A DNA stretch of 46,649 bases from a virus. The notes beneath the pieces are model-generated. The model was not told the origin of the DNA. It was given only the letters and a program-made list of their open reading frames with translations, and ran no database searches. The position numbers and the translations under genes are program-made. Location: the IMG/VR virus record IMGVR_UViG_3300045952_000323, positions 1 through 46,649 of that record; one strand, written 5' to 3'. Below are positions 38,123 to 46,649 of the stretch, piece by piece. Numbering within the stretch: position 1 is the stretch's first letter; every line of letters starts with the position of its first letter.

Positions 38123-40548
38123 GTACCCGATATGTTCCTGGTGACGGTCCGGTTCCCGCCAACTTGATGCTCATTGGGGAAGCCCCAGGTGCAGAAGAGA
38201 ACGATCGAGGAAAGCCCTTTGTCGGGCCAGCAGGATATCACTTGGACTTGATGTTCGGCGAGTGTGGAATTAATCGGGCAGACATCAGGATCTCCAACGC
38301 CTTCCGCTACCAACCCTACAATAATAACATCTCCCAATTCGTCACCTTCATCAAGACTCATGGGCAGCGAGAGGGTTGGCCTACCTTCATGAACGGCTAT
38401 GTTAAGCCGAACATGATACAACACCTGCATGATCTGCATGATGAGGTCGAGCGGGTGCAACCGAACTGCATCGTGGCGATGGGTAGGACTGCTTACTGGG
38501 CTCTCACCGGCGAGCCGCCCAAGAAGAACCATATGCTCTCGGACCTCCGCGGTAACATCTTCTATCCGAAGATCCGAGATCGACACTACAAAGTTATTCC
38601 CACCTTCCATTCCTCCTACATCATGCAGTATGCATGGCAAGATCGCTCAATCGTGAAGCACGATCTGTCCCGTGCCCTGCATGAGTCCCTCTCCCCTGAG
38701 CTGATCCACAGACCGGCCAAGTTCTATCTCCAGCCCACATACGAGCAGACGATGTCGTTCCTCGACGAGATGTTTCTGCGGTCGGAACGGGGCGAGTTCG
38801 TCACCTTGGACCTCGAAACCCGTGGCGGCCAGATTGCTTGCTGTGGAATTGGAACTCAAGAGCGCGTCCTCACCATCCCCTTCATGGTCATAGAAGGCGA
38901 TCATTCGTATTGGCCGCCGGAGGTCGAGCTTTCAATCGTCCTGCGCCTACGCGAGATCTCTACCCATCCTAATGCCCGCATCCGCGGACAGAACCTTCTC
39001 TACGATTGCCAGTATACAGCGAAGATTTGGGGCTTCGTTCCTCGTGTCCGCCACGACACCATTATCAATCATCACTGCCTCTGGCCCAATCCCAATATGA
39101 GGAACCGACTCGAGTTCCAGGGAACTCTCTACTGCCAGCAGCCTCGGTTCTGGAAAGTGGAGGGGAAGGAATGGGACTCCTCCATGTCAGAGACTCAGCT
39201 GTGGAACTACAATGCTGAGGACGTCTCGCGGACAGATGAGATTGGGAAGACCCTCGAAGACATTACGAAGCAGGTCGGACTGACGGAGCAGAACCAATTC
39301 CTTCAGGACCTCTTCGAGCCCGTCCTCTTCATGATGCTGAGGGGAGTTCGGATTGACCTCGAGCGGAAGGATCGACTGCTGAAAGAGTTCCGAGTCCACA
39401 CTGCCACGTTGAAGGAGGAGATTGATTTCATCTGTAGCCATCCCCTTAATCCGAACTCTCCACAACAGCTTCAGACATTCTTCTACAATGACCTCGGCAT
39501 TCGTCCCGTCACCACGAAGGTGAAGGAAGCAGACGGTTCTCGGCGAACTCGACTTACCGTGAATGACGAGGCGCTGGAGAAGATCAAGGAGAGGGAGCCG
39601 CTGGTCAGATCCCTCATTGAACGCATCCAGATCTATCGCTCGGCCAAAACCATCACAGCTAACGTCTTGGTGAAGGACATTGCGGAGGACGGAAGAGCCC
39701 GTTGCTCCTATCGCATTGACGGTACAAAGACTTTCCGGTTCTCGGCTAAGGAGGATGCATTCGGCTTCGGCTTCCAGCTGATGAACATCTCAGAGGGCGA
39801 GGACAAGGAGGCCAAGCCGATGGCCCGAGGCCTTCCGAACCTCCGTGACATGTTCATCCCTGACGAAGATTGCGAGTTCATCGAAGGAGACCTCGAGGGA
39901 GCTGACGCTAGGGTCGTCGCCTGGGAAGCCAACGATCCCTGGCTGAAGGCTCTCTTCCGAGAAGGCATTGACATTCATGAGGAAACAGGAAGGGAACTAA
40001 AACTTTCCCGCCCTCTCTCAAAGCGCGCGCGACATGCCGGTCACTATGGAGTAACAGCCGAGGGCCTCGCTAACCGGATCGGCCGTACAGTCCATGAGGC
40101 TGACCTCTTACTTCGTAAGATTTTCGAGATGTCTCCCGCCATCGGACCAGTCACCCGAAAGGGAAGTTGGCACTGGAAGATCGCTCAAGTTTGTGCCGAG
40201 GGGAACCGGACCCAGATCGGCATCCTCGAGAACATCTTCGGCTTTCGCTACCCAGTCCTCGAGAGGGGCTTCTATACCCACGGGCTCGCCTGGGTTCCCC
40301 AATCCACCATTGCCATCCTCACCAACAAGATCCTCCTGAACGTGTGGCGCCAGCTACGGCAGGAAGTTCAGTTGATGTTGCAGGTGCATGACAGCCTATT
40401 GATGCAGGCTCGTATCGAGCAGGTTGACGAAGTTCTGCCCAAGATTACGGCTGCCTCGCAGATTGTTCTTCCCTACCCCGATGATCCCCTCATTATTCCA
40501 TTCAGCTTGAAGAGAAGCAAGCTATCATGGGGGGAGTGCAAAGAATGA
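38119..40548 (+). CDS. Uracil-DNA glycosylase-DNA polymerase A fusion
   Basis: 809 aa. Residues 1-200 carry family 4-type UDG motifs: GEAPGAEE...GKPFVGPAG and TFHSS (H about 164). Residues about 225-400 are a DnaQ-like proofreading exonuclease (TLDLET, D about 231, E about 233). The polymerase part has motif A EGDLEGADARV (about 588-598), motif B with K about 635 in SKRARHAGHYG, and motif C LQVHDSLL (about 753-760). It replicates phage DNA and the N-terminus could remove or sense uracil. One uninterrupted frame with ATGA coupling to the upstream gene. Confidence 0.85.
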   Translation: MSTRYVPGDGPVPANLMLIGEAPGAEENDRGKPFVGPAGYHLDLMFGECGINRADIRISNAFRYQPYNNNISQFVTFIKTHGQREGWPTFMNGYVKPNMIQHLHDLHDEVERVQPNCIVAMGRTAYWALTGEPPKKNHMLSDLRGNIFYPKIRDRHYKVIPTFHSSYIMQYAWQDRSIVKHDLSRALHESLSPELIHRPAKFYLQPTYEQTMSFLDEMFLRSERGEFVTLDLETRGGQIACCGIGTQERVLTIPFMVIEGDHSYWPPEVELSIVLRLREISTHPNARIRGQNLLYDCQYTAKIWGFVPRVRHDTIINHHCLWPNPNMRNRLEFQGTLYCQQPRFWKVEGKEWDSSMSETQLWNYNAEDVSRTDEIGKTLEDITKQVGLTEQNQFLQDLFEPVLFMMLRGVRIDLERKDRLLKEFRVHTATLKEEIDFICSHPLNPNSPQQLQTFFYNDLGIRPVTTKVKEADGSRRTRLTVNDEALEKIKEREPLVRSLIERIQIYRSAKTITANVLVKDIAEDGRARCSYRIDGTKTFRFSAKEDAFGFGFQLMNISEGEDKEAKPMARGLPNLRDMFIPDEDCEFIEGDLEGADARVVAWEANDPWLKALFREGIDIHEETGRELKLSRPLSKRARHAGHYGVTAEGLANRIGRTVHEADLLLRKIFEMSPAIGPVTRKGSWHWKIAQVCAEGNRTQIGILENIFGFRYPVLERGFYTHGLAWVPQSTIAILTNKILLNVWRQLRQEVQLMLQVHDSLLMQARIEQVDEVLPKITAASQIVLPYPDDPLIIPFSLKRSKLSWGECKE

Positions 40549-40550
40549 AG

Positions 40551-40586
40551 AATACGTCATTGGCTCGGTGGGTCGAACCACGTATT
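40551..40586. repeat. Family B hairpin copy 4
   Basis: AATACGT (40,551-40,557) pairs with ACGTATT (40,580-40,586). The right part reads GGGTCGAACCACGTATTG. It fills the short gap between the polymerase and helicase genes. Confidence 0.7.
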
Positions 40587-40603
40587 GTCTCGGCCTGAAC
40601 CTA

Positions 40604-41797
40604 ATGTCTCGACGTCACCATGTCGACTGGATCAAAGCGTACATGGAGTATACCTCCTATCTGGAGGCGCCCGACCAGTTCCATTTCTGGACCGCTGTCT
40701 CTACCATCGCTGGCGCCCTGCGCAGAAAGGTCCGTTTCGACCAGATCCATTATCGCTGGTCACCTAACTTCTACATCATTCTCGTAGCGCCACCAGGAAT
40801 AATAGCTAAGTCAACGACAGCCAACGTCGGAATTTCGCTTCTGGTCGAGCTCGAGATCCCGCTCGGCCCGAACGCCCTCACTTGGCAGAAACTCCCATCG
40901 GCTCTGGAGAATGCCCGAGTGGATGTGGTCCAGCCCGATGGTTCCTTCGATCCAATGTGCTGCCTAACTTTCTCCGCATCTGAGCTCGGCACCTTCATGG
41001 ACCCTTCTGACAGAGCAATGGTAGATCTGCTGGTAGACTTATGGGACTCGAAGGACGGCGCATGGACAAAGGCCACCAAAACCCAGGGCGAGGACATGGT
41101 TATCAATCCCTGGCTCAACATTATCGCCTGTACCACACCTTCCTGGTTAGCTCAGAATTTCCCTCGCTCCCTGGTGGGCGGAGGCTTCACCTCTCGCTGT
41201 CTCTTCGTTTTCGGTGACGCCAAGCGTAAGATCGTCGCGTATCCCAGGAAGATGATGGAGAGCAATGCGAAAGACTATCATGCCCTGCGGACCAGTCTAA
41301 TCGAGGACCTTGCTCAAATCTCCTCCATCAAAGGTGAATATGTCTTAACTCCAGCAGCGGAGGAATGGGGCTCCGCCTGGTACAACAAGCATTCGGTCGA
41401 GCAGCAAATCTCTTCCGACGAGTCAGGCTTCGCCGCGCGTACCCAATGTCACTCACACAAGCTGGCTATGGTCATCGCCGCCTCGCAACGAGATGAGCTG
41501 CTGATAACCCAAGAGGACCTGGAGCACGCTACAATCCTCGTGGAGGAGATTGGGGCGAATTTGCCTCGGGTCTTCCGAGCCGTCCACACAAAGGAGGATC
41601 AGATCGAGGTCGAGCAAATCTTCCGTTATGTACAAGCTGCTTCCGACAAGTCTATGACGAAGATCGACCTCTATCGCAACTTCCGGCATATGATGTCCTG
41701 GCAGAAGTTCGAAGAAGCAATCACCGCCGGGATTAACTCAGGATATCTTGAACTTCTGGCAGACGGTAACGCCCTCAACGTCAGGTACAAAGGATAA
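40604..41797 (+). CDS. DUF3987-type replication helicase/ATPase
   Basis: 397 aa from ATG 40,604; a GTG at 40,568 lies inside the family B hairpin and is rejected. YLEAPDQFHFWTAVSTIAGA and LVAPPGIIAKSTT resemble the phage DUF3987/primase-helicase group; the P-loop has alanine where glycine is usual (AKST). Next come FSASELGTFMDPSDRAMVD, the Walker B-like WLNIIACTTPSWLA and SRCLFVFGD. C-terminal helical domain. It probably unwinds DNA for the adjacent polymerase. Confidence 0.7.
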   Translation: MSRRHHVDWIKAYMEYTSYLEAPDQFHFWTAVSTIAGALRRKVRFDQIHYRWSPNFYIILVAPPGIIAKSTTANVGISLLVELEIPLGPNALTWQKLPSALENARVDVVQPDGSFDPMCCLTFSASELGTFMDPSDRAMVDLLVDLWDSKDGAWTKATKTQGEDMVINPWLNIIACTTPSWLAQNFPRSLVGGGFTSRCLFVFGDAKRKIVAYPRKMMESNAKDYHALRTSLIEDLAQISSIKGEYVLTPAAEEWGSAWYNKHSVEQQISSDESGFAARTQCHSHKLAMVIAASQRDELLITQEDLEHATILVEEIGANLPRVFRAVHTKEDQIEVEQIFRYVQAASDKSMTKIDLYRNFRHMMSWQKFEEAITAGINSGYLELLADGNALNVRYKG

Positions 41798-41802
41798 CCA
41801 CT

Positions 41803-42015
41803 GTGCACAAGAGCCACCTGTACTACCTCGCAAAGGACTGCAACGCTTGTTGCGAGTTCGGTCTGCTGTCCGAGTACCAAGGAATGACAGAGGAAGCTAT
41901 AGCCACAGCGCTCAAAGTCTCCTCTCGAACCGTCTCCAACTGGAAGCGGAAGGTTCGAGACGGCAGGCTTTGCTGTGAGCACCCCGGAAACAGCAGCTGT
42001 ATCAGGACCCGTTAG
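41803..42015 (+). CDS. Small helix-turn-helix protein at operon end
   Basis: 70 aa from GTG 41,803. CNACCEFGLLSEYQG precedes MTEEAIATALKVSSRTVSNW, a helix-turn-helix with recognition helix SSRTVSNWKRKV. A cysteine pair near each end (CNACC, CC...C) may bind zinc. The TAG ends at 42,015, exactly next to the stop of the opposing giant gene. A late-early switch regulator is conceivable. Confidence 0.55.
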   Translation: MHKSHLYYLAKDCNACCEFGLLSEYQGMTEEAIATALKVSSRTVSNWKRKVRDGRLCCEHPGNSSCIRTR

Positions 42016-45000
42016 CTATTCGTAAGCTTTGCCAACATCTCGATAGAGACGAAGGTATTGCTTGCCCTCAGGAGCTCCTCGCTCCCGTTTCCTCTGTGCG
42101 TCCCGTCTTCTCGAATACGAAGCATACTTGTCTGCAGCGGATATCCGCAGCTTTGGATACGGGACATCCTTATTGTAGGCTCGGATGGCTTCCTCCGTGT
42201 CAGCTAGCGCTTCGCGATCTCCCGAGCTCCTTGCATGGAAGTAGTGGGTCAGCAGGATCTGTTGTCTCGTCACATAAAACTTGACCGCGTCCCGTTGCGC
42301 AAAGCTCTTCTCTTGCATCCTCGTAAGTCTGGTCGGCTTAAAGCCCATCCCCTGTGCAAATATCTCCGCCAGATGGTTCGGATCATCCACATCAAATTCG
42401 AGCAGCCGGTCGCCAAGCGTGTTCGTTGCCTCGCCTGTCGTATAGTAGCGATAGGCCCGCGTAACATCCCTACCCGCAGCAGGTAGCACCAGCTCCAAAA
42501 ACTTCAACGGATCGGGATTGTCGGTAGCCATAGCTCGAAACATATTGGAAGCAAGAGCTCCTACTGCACCACCCGCTGAGGTAGTCACTTCTCCAATTAG
42601 CTCCCTTGGATCTGCCGTGCCTAATCTCAGCATCCTCGAGAACGGCTCCACCGTTGGCACTATCTTCCCCAAGGAGAGCGATCCGCTAATATCCATCTCC
42701 GGGAACCCAGACCACAACCGCTGAAGCCAGAACGAGTTCCGAGACAGTCCATGCATCATCAGCTCGGGATTCAGTCCGACCTCCTGCATGAATTCACGCA
42801 GCTCGGTCTGAGCATCATGATACGGATCTCCCCAACCAAATAGCCTCGAGAACAAGCCCCTTACTCCATCGAACATATCGAGGAGGTCTTCAGCTCCGGG
42901 AAGCCCCATCAATCCAGCTGACGCCAACAACATCACGAGCGCTCTTGATCCACCTTTATCTTTGATAAGGAAGTGAGTCATATGCTGCATATACTGCTGG
43001 AATACAAAGAATACCGACTTCTTCCCTCGTGCTATTTGTGGACGGTTCCACTTCTGATATTCGAACATCGAGGTCTGGACAGCTGCTCGCCCTGCTGCCT
43101 CTACATCCAGGACCCCAGTTGCGGCAGCTAGACGGACAGCCGCCAGGAACGTGATCCTCCTATTAATCATCTCGGCATGTTTGAAGAGGAAGGCTGAGCC
43201 GCGCTGGAAAGCTCGGACATATCTAGCTTTATCCGTTCCCCCCAACATCCGATCGAGGTTCGAGCCCTCAGCCACTGCCGCTAGCTCGGAGGCTAGGCTC
43301 TCATTCAGGTACGATTGTCCTTGCTGGATAAGGGCCTCCTCAACCGGCGACAGTGGTCTAAAGGTAAAAACATCCTTTATAGCCTTAGTCAGTTCAGCAA
43401 CAGCCTGGACATCACCATACCTCGACGCCAAATAAGGATATCCTACCATCGGGATCTGGGTGAGATTAACCAGCGCAGACTTGATAGAGAAGCCGAGATA
43501 GTAGGTGAATAACGCTGACCTAACTGCTGCCCACTCGTTCCCCGGATTGACCATATAGGAGTAATGATTACGTAAGTACTCAACCAAGCGTTGCCGCGCC
43601 ACGGTATTCGAACCGCGACCTGCTGCCAAGATACCGATCTGTTCTTGCAACGGCTGATAGAATTTCATTCTAGAGATGTGTGACGCAGCATGCATCATGT
43701 AGCTAGCGTATGCCCGCTTCGCATCTGCGGAGAACCCAGCTACACCTCTCCTTCGGAGAAGGTGCTTCTTGAAGCTCTGACCCGGAGACAACCTATAAAC
43801 GATATCTCTGAACTGTTTTAGCTGCTGAGCATCTAGCCCAAGCTCCATCTTCATAGACTCAAGCATTGCAGGCGGAAAGCCCGAGAAGGTGAAGGGAGTA
43901 TCAGGAATATAACTCTCTTCCACATCAACGTTCGGCAGCTTCCTTAATGAGTTCGCTCTACTCTGAGCCTCCCTCTTCATCTCATACGTCTCGAAGGACA
44001 TCACATCGCCAGCTTTGAACTTTTTCCCCTCCCACATAAGATCCCGTGGCGCCTTCAACGTTACCGAATATTGGCCGAACCTCGTCAAGGGGAAGTAGTT
44101 CCTATCCCGAAGCAGCTGAAACTCCTTATCCAGCTTCTCCATCGCGATATCCAGCTGGAACTTATCCGCTGCGAAGACCTTTGCTGCTTGGGCCCTCAGA
44201 TGTTGCTCGATCTCCTGTAAGATGTCCTGAAAGTTCAGGTCCATTTGCGTATACACGCGCATGGCGGAGTCGCTCAAGCCATGCTTGCTGCGCCATGTAT
44301 CGAGCTCGGCTGTGGTTAACCTCCGGTGCTTGTCAAGACTATCGAGGGTAACATCATAGAGGAATTTTGCTAGTCGCTCGCCCTGGTTCTTCCCCAGCTT
44401 ATTCCACGCCCCGCGGGTCTCGTCAGCAAGAGACGTCACTCGGATCTTATCTGTCCACTGCTCTTGAATGAGGGAGATATACTTTTGCACCGGAGCCAGA
44501 TGCGGGAACTTCTGACCAATCTGAAGGAGTGTCAGAACATACTCGGAGAACTTCCCGAACTTGTCCACCGAGGGCCGCATCGGTAAACCAATTGCCCCAT
44601 CAATCACTTTCTCGATCTGTCCAAAAGCTGACTGCGCCGAGGTGCCACTGTAGTACCCCCTGTATGATTCTTGCATCCCACCGCCAGGAATATATCCGAG
44701 CTCTCGCTCAATCTGCGATGTCGCTGTTACAACCCCCATCCAGTTCTCAAACGCAACAGCTGGGCGCAGATGCGGCTTGATATGATTGTAGAAATTCTTC
44801 AGCAGCTCCACCAGTCCCTCGAAAAATTCCTTCAACTTGCTATCATGGAACTCCGCTGTACGCTGTAGATAGATGGAGGTCTGCTGTGCGAACCACTCCG
44901 GAAAGCTTAGAGCATACTCGAAGAACTCCTTCTCAAGACGATTATTACTATTTAACGAATCTATCACAGTACGTGTGTTTAAGGTAGCTAGCCGAGGATC

Positions 45001-46649
45001 TCCAAATCCTCCATACTCTTGAGCAAATTCTTGCTGCGACATTGGAAGGTAATGTTGTAGCCATTCGACATAAGCTGAGTCAATAGACTCCTTAACTTCC
45101 ATAGGTGCTCTATGATAATAATGATACTCCAGCACGTGACCAAACTCGTGAGCCAAGGTTTGATATAGCTGCGATAGATCACCAACTGCGAGATCTGAGC
45201 GAATCTCTATTTCATAGACACCAGCACCAACAACGTCTGCGCCTCCTCTCCAATCTGCATGGCCCAGCGGTGCCTCGTTGATATTGAGGTGTAACTTCCC
45301 GTCACCAAGGTATTTCTCAATCCATTGGTTCAAAAGCTTCGTGATATTCTTCACTCGTTGCGGTGTGGCAATCGCAGTCGGACTAACGTAGAGCTGTGAC
45401 TTGCCAGGGAAAATCTTGTCGATTGCCTCCAGATCTGCTTGATTGAGCTCTCGAGTAGCAGGCGCAACGTACACTCGTGCGATATTTGATATTCGTTGCG
45501 TACCCGGAGGCATATCTCGCTTCGTCGAGAACCGCGATAAACCTTTCGCAATCTTGGTCCTGCGGATGATCTCCCTCTTTGCCGTTTCTGCAATGCCAGT
45601 GTCACCGGCTCGGAACTTAACATCACCTTCCCTGAAGTAGTACACCGATGGAGTAGAGCCTTTCGCTGTCATCCTATACGGAATGCCATAAACTGATTTG
45701 GCTCCGGGTTTAATGTCCAGGACTAGAGGCTCTGCTGGATCGAGCTTCTTTACCACGTTATAGTCTGTCGTAACCTTCACGAGACCTTTCGGCCCACCAG
45801 GGAGTAAGAAGGCCTTACCTCGAGGAATAAAGCGAGGTGTACTACTAGCCTTGTATCCCGCCCTGCCAACCTTGTCGAAGTCGGCAAGCTCTTCTGGTAT
45901 AGCATCTCCTCGAGCCGCTTTCGTTGCGAGCCAATCTGCAATTGAAGTGGTTCGTCCTCCAGTCTCCATTGCTTCCAGATGTGACTCCTCGAAGACACTG
46001 CTTTCAGCCTCTGGAGACAAAGCCTTTATTCGAGGAGGTGGTGGCAGTTCTGTAATTTCTGGCGGCGGCTCTGGAGCCGGGGTCGGTGCAGGCTTCGGCT
46101 TAGGTCCCTTCGGCTTAGGAACAGGTCCAGCAGGAGGCTCTGTCGGAGGCGGAGTTGGCGTTGTCTCAGTCTTCTTATAATAAGCCTCATAGAATTTCTG
46201 CGTCTGCGTGATGGCCTCGGCCAGCGTCATCTCTTCTGGAGCTTCAAAGCTTTGGTTCCTATATTCGACGTTCCACCTGCCGTTCCACAGCTTGAAGGTG
46301 CCTACAAGTTCATCTCCCTCAAACAAGGAGTTGGTATTCACTTCGCCTGGTTGTCGTACGGAGGTAAAACCAGGCAGCCCAGGTACTCTCGTGCGCTTCT
46401 CCGGTGGAGGCACTGGCTCAGCAGGAGGTGTCGGAGCTGGAGGAGCTGGTGTTGGCTCTGTCGGCGGTGCTGGCGCTGGGCCTGGTCTACCTTCTGGAGG
46501 CTCGGGAGGCAGCGCCTCAACAGGAGGTGGACCAGGTTCCGTTGGCGGCTCTCCCTCGGGGGGAAGGGGAACTGGCCGCTCGAACTCTTCCTCGGGCGGA
46601 GCCATCGTCTCCGGCTCAACATCCTTTACAGCGGCAGCAAGGCCGAAGG
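42016..46649 (-). CDS. Giant polyvalent virion protein, C-terminal part with zincin domain
   Basis: 1,543 codons here; the frame is open to the right window end and joins the 266 codons at 799-2, about 1,810 aa in all. After a P/E-rich linker (about 46,600-46,100), a metallopeptidase-type segment has LAHEFGHVLEYH (HEFGH at 45,150-45,136, about residue 767 of the whole), then FPEWFAQQTSIYLQ. Further on are RNYFPLTRFGQYSV, RRRGVAGFSADAKRAYASYM and YYLGFSIKSALVNLTQIPMV, the blocks of large polyvalent (LPD38-like) phage proteins. I infer an ejected protein with protease activity. The inner ATG 46,605 is a start only if the molecule is linear. Confidence 0.8.
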   Translation of the reverse strand, partial: FGLAAAVKDVEPETMAPPEEEFERPVPLPPEGEPPTEPGPPPVEALPPEPPEGRPGPAPAPPTEPTPAPPAPTPPAEPVPPPEKRTRVPGLPGFTSVRQPGEVNTNSLFEGDELVGTFKLWNGRWNVEYRNQSFEAPEEMTLAEAITQTQKFYEAYYKKTETTPTPPPTEPPAGPVPKPKGPKPKPAPTPAPEPPPEITELPPPPRIKALSPEAESSVFEESHLEAMETGGRTTSIADWLATKAARGDAIPEELADFDKVGRAGYKASSTPRFIPRGKAFLLPGGPKGLVKVTTDYNVVKKLDPAEPLVLDIKPGAKSVYGIPYRMTAKGSTPSVYYFREGDVKFRAGDTGIAETAKREIIRRTKIAKGLSRFSTKRDMPPGTQRISNIARVYVAPATRELNQADLEAIDKIFPGKSQLYVSPTAIATPQRVKNITKLLNQWIEKYLGDGKLHLNINEAPLGHADWRGGADVVGAGVYEIEIRSDLAVGDLSQLYQTLAHEFGHVLEYHYYHRAPMEVKESIDSAYVEWLQHYLPMSQQEFAQEYGGFGDPRLATLNTRTVIDSLNSNNRLEKEFFEYALSFPEWFAQQTSIYLQRTAEFHDSKLKEFFEGLVELLKNFYNHIKPHLRPAVAFENWMGVVTATSQIERELGYIPGGGMQESYRGYYSGTSAQSAFGQIEKVIDGAIGLPMRPSVDKFGKFSEYVLTLLQIGQKFPHLAPVQKYISLIQEQWTDKIRVTSLADETRGAWNKLGKNQGERLAKFLYDVTLDSLDKHRRLTTAELDTWRSKHGLSDSAMRVYTQMDLNFQDILQEIEQHLRAQAAKVFAADKFQLDIAMEKLDKEFQLLRDRNYFPLTRFGQYSVTLKAPRDLMWEGKKFKAGDVMSFETYEMKREAQSRANSLRKLPNVDVEESYIPDTPFTFSGFPPAMLESMKMELGLDAQQLKQFRDIVYRLSPGQSFKKHLLRRRGVAGFSADAKRAYASYMMHAASHISRMKFYQPLQEQIGILAAGRGSNTVARQRLVEYLRNHYSYMVNPGNEWAAVRSALFTYYLGFSIKSALVNLTQIPMVGYPYLASRYGDVQAVAELTKAIKDVFTFRPLSPVEEALIQQGQSYLNESLASELAAVAEGSNLDRMLGGTDKARYVRAFQRGSAFLFKHAEMINRRITFLAAVRLAAATGVLDVEAAGRAAVQTSMFEYQKWNRPQIARGKKSVFFVFQQYMQHMTHFLIKDKGGSRALVMLLASAGLMGLPGAEDLLDMFDGVRGLFSRLFGWGDPYHDAQTELREFMQEVGLNPELMMHGLSRNSFWLQRLWSGFPEMDISGSLSLGKIVPTVEPFSRMLRLGTADPRELIGEVTTSAGGAVGALASNMFRAMATDNPDPLKFLELVLPAAGRDVTRAYRYYTTGEATNTLGDRLLEFDVDDPNHLAEIFAQGMGFKPTRLTRMQEKSFAQRDAVKFYVTRQQILLTHYFHARSSGDREALADTEEAIRAYNKDVPYPKLRISAADKYASYSRRRDAQRKRERGAPEGKQYLRLYRDVGKAYE

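Noticed and set aside
46603-46605. ATG 46,605 as the true start of the large minus-strand gene
   Set aside because: The frame remains open upstream to the window end and joins the frame at the left end in phase, and no ribosome site precedes this ATG.
1-46649. Temperate lifestyle
   Set aside because: No integrase, excisionase or classical repressor gene is visible. The operator-like repeats and moron gene alone are not enough to claim lysogeny.

Overview
The window reads as a complete or near-complete genome of a tailed bacteriophage with a podovirus-type (short tail) gene set. It has terminase, portal, SU10-like capsid protein, tail adaptor and nozzle-like proteins, no tape-measure or sheath gene, and a very large ejected-type protein. 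I saw no integrase, RNA polymerase, rRNA or tRNA gene. Sigma-70-type promoters, a lipoprotein signal, a Tat-type signal and a peptidase M15 endolysin point to a Gram-negative host that transcribes the phage with its own RNA polymerase. The two window ends join in frame inside one reading frame of about 1,810 codons, so the molecule is most simply a circular (or circularly permuted) genome of 46,649 bp.

Layout. A control region at about 23.5-25.1 kb separates two long divergent operons. Leftward (minus strand) from 23,475 lie the late genes: a membrane coiled-coil protein, TerS, a PD-(D/E)XK-like protein, TerL, portal, a lysis cassette (holin, lipoprotein, endolysin), an FkbM methyltransferase, scaffold, major capsid protein, a glycosyltransferase, several fibre/tailspike proteins, head-tail adaptor, nozzle-like protein and internal virion proteins. 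The late operon then runs through the window ends into the giant polyvalent protein, which stops at 42,016. Rightward (plus strand) from about 25.1 kb lie many small early genes, a promoter-bearing insert encoding a Tat-exported protein of unknown function (29.6-31.3 kb), a group of small membrane or secreted proteins, and then the replication genes: Cas4/RecB-type nuclease, Sak4-like ATPase, SSB-like protein, ParB-methyltransferase fusion, uracil-DNA-glycosylase/DNA polymerase A fusion and a DUF3987-type helicase. The two operons meet stop codon to stop codon at 42,015/42,016.

Control and repeats. The control region holds a strong leftward late promoter, a separate leftward gene with its own promoter and operator-like inverted repeat, and two oppositely oriented arrays of CCCT/AGGG motifs spaced 10-11 bp. 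The arrays flank a C-rich and A-rich core and are my candidate replication origin. Two families of dispersed hairpins recur through the genome: family A (GGCGCTCGGTTGAG type) sits at stop codons between operon genes, and family B has the core GTCGAACCACGYATTG. Three otherwise unlike small proteins share the C-terminal tail LADLIPE/LGALIPE. Genes are tightly packed, and ATGA/TGATG stop-start overlaps are the rule.
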